8,190 nt of DNA from an uncultured Sutterella sp. (lineage in GTDB: Bacteria; Pseudomonadota; Gammaproteobacteria; Burkholderiales; Burkholderiaceae_F), in assembly GCA_900552195.1 (NCBI GenBank), contig URYO01000046.1:1-8190 (forward strand). Reading direction: 5' to 3'. The stretch's first letter is position 1. Each line of letters begins with the position of its first letter. The position numbers and the translations under genes were made by a program. The notes under the pieces were generated by a model that was not told where the DNA came from, made no database searches, and saw nothing but the letters and a program-made list of their open reading frames with translations. Of the stretch, positions 6,804 to 8,190 are shown one piece after another.

Positions 6804-7399
6804 CAGTTAAGCTCCGGAAGAACGTGAATGCCGGCCTGAGCAAGCATAGTCGTCAATTCAATCAGCGGCAGTCCGATGATGGCGGTCGGATCGTCGGATT
6901 TGCACTCGGCGACTAAGGCGATACCAAGTTTTTCAATTTTGGCTGATCCGGCGCAATTGAAAGGCTTCTCGCGTTCAAGGTACTCACGAATGCCTTCCGG
7001 AGGCAGATTGCGCATACGGATAAATGTCGGGACGACCGTGCTCTGCAGATTTCCTTTGGCGTCAATGACGGTCATGGCAGAATGGAATGTAACGGTCTGA
7101 CCGGACATCTTGGAGAGCTGCTTGAAGGCGTTTTCGAAATTGCCGGGTTTTCCGACCGGACGACCGTTTAATTCCAAGACCTGATCACAGCCGATGACCA
7201 CGCAGTGCGGATGCTGGGCGGCAACTGCCTGAGCTTTCAGTACGGAAAGGCGCAGTGAGAGATCCTTCGGGCTTTCTCCTTTGAGCGGCGTTTCATCGAC
7301 GTCGGGAGAGCAGGTAGTGAAAGGGATCTGGAGACGCTCTAAAAGCTCGCGTCGGAAAGGAGAACTTGAACCTAAAATTAATGCGGCTTTGTTGTCCAT
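6803..7399 (-). CDS. yceF: Maf-family nucleotide pyrophosphatase YceF
   Basis: House-cleaning pyrophosphatase that hydrolyses modified NTPs; the E. coli YceF branch prefers 7-methyl-GTP. The 198 residues show the Maf signature SSSPFRRELLERL (11-23), PDVDETP (32-38), VVIGCDQVLELNG (67-79, with Asp72-Gln73) and GKPGN (83-87). PFNCAGSAKIE and TAIIGLPLIEL near the C terminus match YceF more than YhdE. The ATG at 7399 is chosen over a TTG nine codons upstream: the family N terminus begins just here (MDNKAALILGSSS), and AGGA (7411-7414) lies 11 bases before it. Position between rluC and divergent yceD-rpmF matches E. coli and supports the symbol. The downstream methyltransferase start overlaps its stop by one base. 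Confidence 0.94.
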   Translation of the reverse strand: MDNKAALILGSSSPFRRELLERLQIPFTTCSPDVDETPLKGESPKDLSLRLSVLKAQAVAAQHPHCVVIGCDQVLELNGRPVGKPGNFENAFKQLSKMSGQTVTFHSAMTVIDAKGNLQSTVVPTFIRMRNLPPEGIREYLEREKPFNCAGSAKIEKLGIALVAECKSDDPTAIIGLPLIELTTMLAQAGIHVLPELN

Positions 7400-7440
7400 A
7401 ATTGGGTCGTTCCTAAAAGCACTCAAACTTGAAAGAGACT

Positions 7441-7446
7441 ATTCTA
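7441..7446 (-). promoter_or_regulatory. yceF: Possible -10 element for yceF
   Basis: On the minus strand TAGAAT matches the -10 consensus at 5 of 6 positions and lies about 42 bases before the yceF ATG. The -35 region (TCTTTC or neighbours) is poor. It sits in the 80-base gap between the divergent yceF and yceD starts. On the plus strand TTGAAA (7429-7434) is -35-like but has no clear -10 for yceD. Confidence 0.3.
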
Positions 7447-7479
7447 GTTCAGTGCTTATCGCAGAAAGAGAGAAATTCA

Positions 7480-8004
7480 ATGTCCGCATACCTAAAACAA
7501 ACCGACTATGTGAATGCTTATGACCTGGCCAGAGATAAGAAAGTCATCGAAGGGCAGGCAAAATTGTCGGATCTTCCGCGCTTAAAAGACATGATTCTTC
7601 CGACCGAAGGAACCGTGACATACCGAATCTGCGGAATGACGGCTAAAAAGGGATGGCCCGGCGCCGTCATGGAACTCGCGACCGTTGTTCCTTTGGTTTG
7701 CAATCGCTGCACGAAACCGATGGATTTCAAGATTGAGAGAGAAGTTGCTTTCCGCTTCGCTAAGAGCGAAGAAGAAGCCGATTCGATTCCGATCGACGAA
7801 GATGATGACACCGAAGTCATCGTCGGCAGCGACAAGCTCAATATTGCCGACTGGATTGAAGAAGAACTGATTCTTTCTCTTCCCTTGGTTCCGGCTCACG
7901 AAGAAGGCTGTCAGACCGACGGACCTGAAGAGTCAAAAGACGAAGTTCAGAAGCCGAATCCTTTTGCAAAACTCAAAGATCTCAAAGGTTTGCGTAAGGT
8001 CTAA
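7480..8004 (+). CDS. yceD: YceD/DUF177 family protein (23S rRNA accumulation protein)
   Basis: A 174-residue protein of the DUF177 (YceD) family. The family is almost always encoded just before rpmF and has been linked to accumulation of 23S rRNA or the large subunit; the biochemical role is not settled. Features include the paired cysteines VCNRCTKPM (Cys74, Cys77), the acidic block EEEADSIPIDEDDDTE, the conserved DWIEEELILSLPLVPAHEEGC (Cys144) and the C-terminal NPFAKLKDLK. The start at 7480 is preferred over an in-frame TTG at 7429, because the family begins near here and GAGAG lies about 7 bases upstream, though it is a weak ribosome site. Divergent from yceF; rpmF starts 94 bases after the stop, with a probable extra promoter at the yceD 3' end. 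Confidence 0.92.
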   Translation: MSAYLKQTDYVNAYDLARDKKVIEGQAKLSDLPRLKDMILPTEGTVTYRICGMTAKKGWPGAVMELATVVPLVCNRCTKPMDFKIEREVAFRFAKSEEEADSIPIDEDDDTEVIVGSDKLNIADWIEEELILSLPLVPAHEEGCQTDGPEESKDEVQKPNPFAKLKDLKGLRKV

Positions 8005-8018
8005 GGTTAGTGTAGAAT
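7990..8018 (+). promoter_or_regulatory. rpmF: Putative promoter for rpmF at the end of yceD
   Basis: TTGCGT (7990-7995) and TAGAAT (8013-8018, 5 of 6 to the -10 consensus) are 17 bases apart. The -35 lies inside the last codons of yceD and the -10 just after its stop. It would give a leader of roughly 70-75 bases before rpmF. It could raise L32 and downstream expression independently of yceD. Confidence 0.5.
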
Positions 8019-8032
8019 GCCTGATTTTCCAG

Positions 8033-8059
8033 GAGCGGAAGCGTAACTGTTGCCCGCTC
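8033..8059 (+). promoter_or_regulatory. Stem-loop in the rpmF leader
   Basis: GAGCGG (8033-8038) is complementary to CCGCTC (8054-8059) with a 15-base loop. An AT-rich stretch with two GATTTT copies follows before the ribosome site. It may be a leader structure or a weak attenuator; the following bases (GATTTTG) are a poor T run for a terminator. Function is not shown. Confidence 0.35.
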
Positions 8060-8097
8060 GATTTTGAAAGTTAGATTTTAATTTACGTGGGGTTACC

Positions 8098-8190
8098 ATG
8101 GCTGTTCAGCAAAATAAGAAATCGACCAACAAGCGCGGCAATCACCGTGCTCACGATTTTCTGACGAACCCGCCTCTGGCTGTCGAACCG
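8098..8190 (+). CDS. rpmF: 50S ribosomal protein L32, 5' part (31 codons)
   Basis: Small basic protein of the large ribosomal subunit. The visible 31 residues, [14 protein letters not shown] then [17 protein letters not shown], match the L32 N terminus of betaproteobacteria. The frame is open to the window edge, and about half of the usual 55-60 residues is missing. The ATG at 8098 follows a G-rich ribosome-site-like run (GTGGGG, 8087-8092) by 5 bases. In E. coli yceD and rpmF are cotranscribed and followed by plsX and fab genes; the same is expected beyond this window. Confidence 0.96.
   Translation, partial: MAVQQNKKSTNKRGNHRAHDFLTNPPLAVEP

Noticed and set aside
7400..7426. TTG-started extension of YceF
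   Set aside because: No ribosome site upstream, the AGGA site falls inside it, and the Maf fold begins at the downstream Met.
7429..7479. TTG-started extension of YceD
   Set aside because: It would cover the divergent promoter region, and the DUF177 family starts close to the ATG at 7480.
8017..8046. Nine-codon mini frame (MPDFPGAEA) in the rpmF leader
   Set aside because: Its ATG overlaps the putative -10 box, so it would lie upstream of the transcription start, and it has no ribosome site.

Overview
This window looks like a housekeeping stretch of a betaproteobacterial chromosome. I favour Burkholderiales, and by inference a member of Sutterellaceae. Three things point there. The RNase E catalytic half reads like Burkholderiales proteins. 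A tetrapyrrole-methylase paralog sits next to yceF. The base composition looks near 50 %, which is low for most Burkholderiales. No mobile element, CRISPR array, tRNA, rRNA or integration scar was seen.

Layout. Positions 1-82 hold the last 26 codons of an unrecognised plus-strand gene, followed by a hairpin terminator (101-135). A plausible sigma-70 promoter (161-189) then leads to a small 4-oxalocrotonate-tautomerase-like gene (219-431). That gene converges on rne (497-3598, minus) across a hairpin flanked by A and T runs, which can stop transcription both ways (443-476). Upstream of rne is a 635-bp non-coding region (3599-4233) holding the rne leader and the rluC promoter region. Next come rluC (4234-5403, plus) and a HAD phosphatase (5441-6094, plus), which appear to form one operon. 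A two-gene minus-strand operon, yceF then an RsmI-like methyltransferase (7399 down to 6072), runs into the HAD gene with a 23-bp tail-to-tail overlap. Divergent from yceF are yceD (7480-8004) and the start of rpmF (8098 to the window edge).

The order rne < > rluC ... < yceF, yceD > rpmF > matches the arrangement known from E. coli. The HAD and methyltransferase genes lie between rluC and yceF, as is common in betaproteobacteria. Most genes concern RNA processing or the ribosome: RNase E (rRNA and mRNA processing), RluC (23S pseudouridylation), an RsmI-family methyltransferase, YceD (linked to 23S rRNA/L32 accumulation) and ribosomal protein L32. YceF is a nucleotide house-cleaning enzyme, and the HAD protein is probably a small-phosphate phosphatase.

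I see no convincing new system. The best leads are a ~25-residue insertion in the RNase E catalytic half, a near-identical repeated motif in its disordered tail, the long rne/rluC intergenic region with palindromes, and the divergent RsmI-like paralog whose substrate is unknown.
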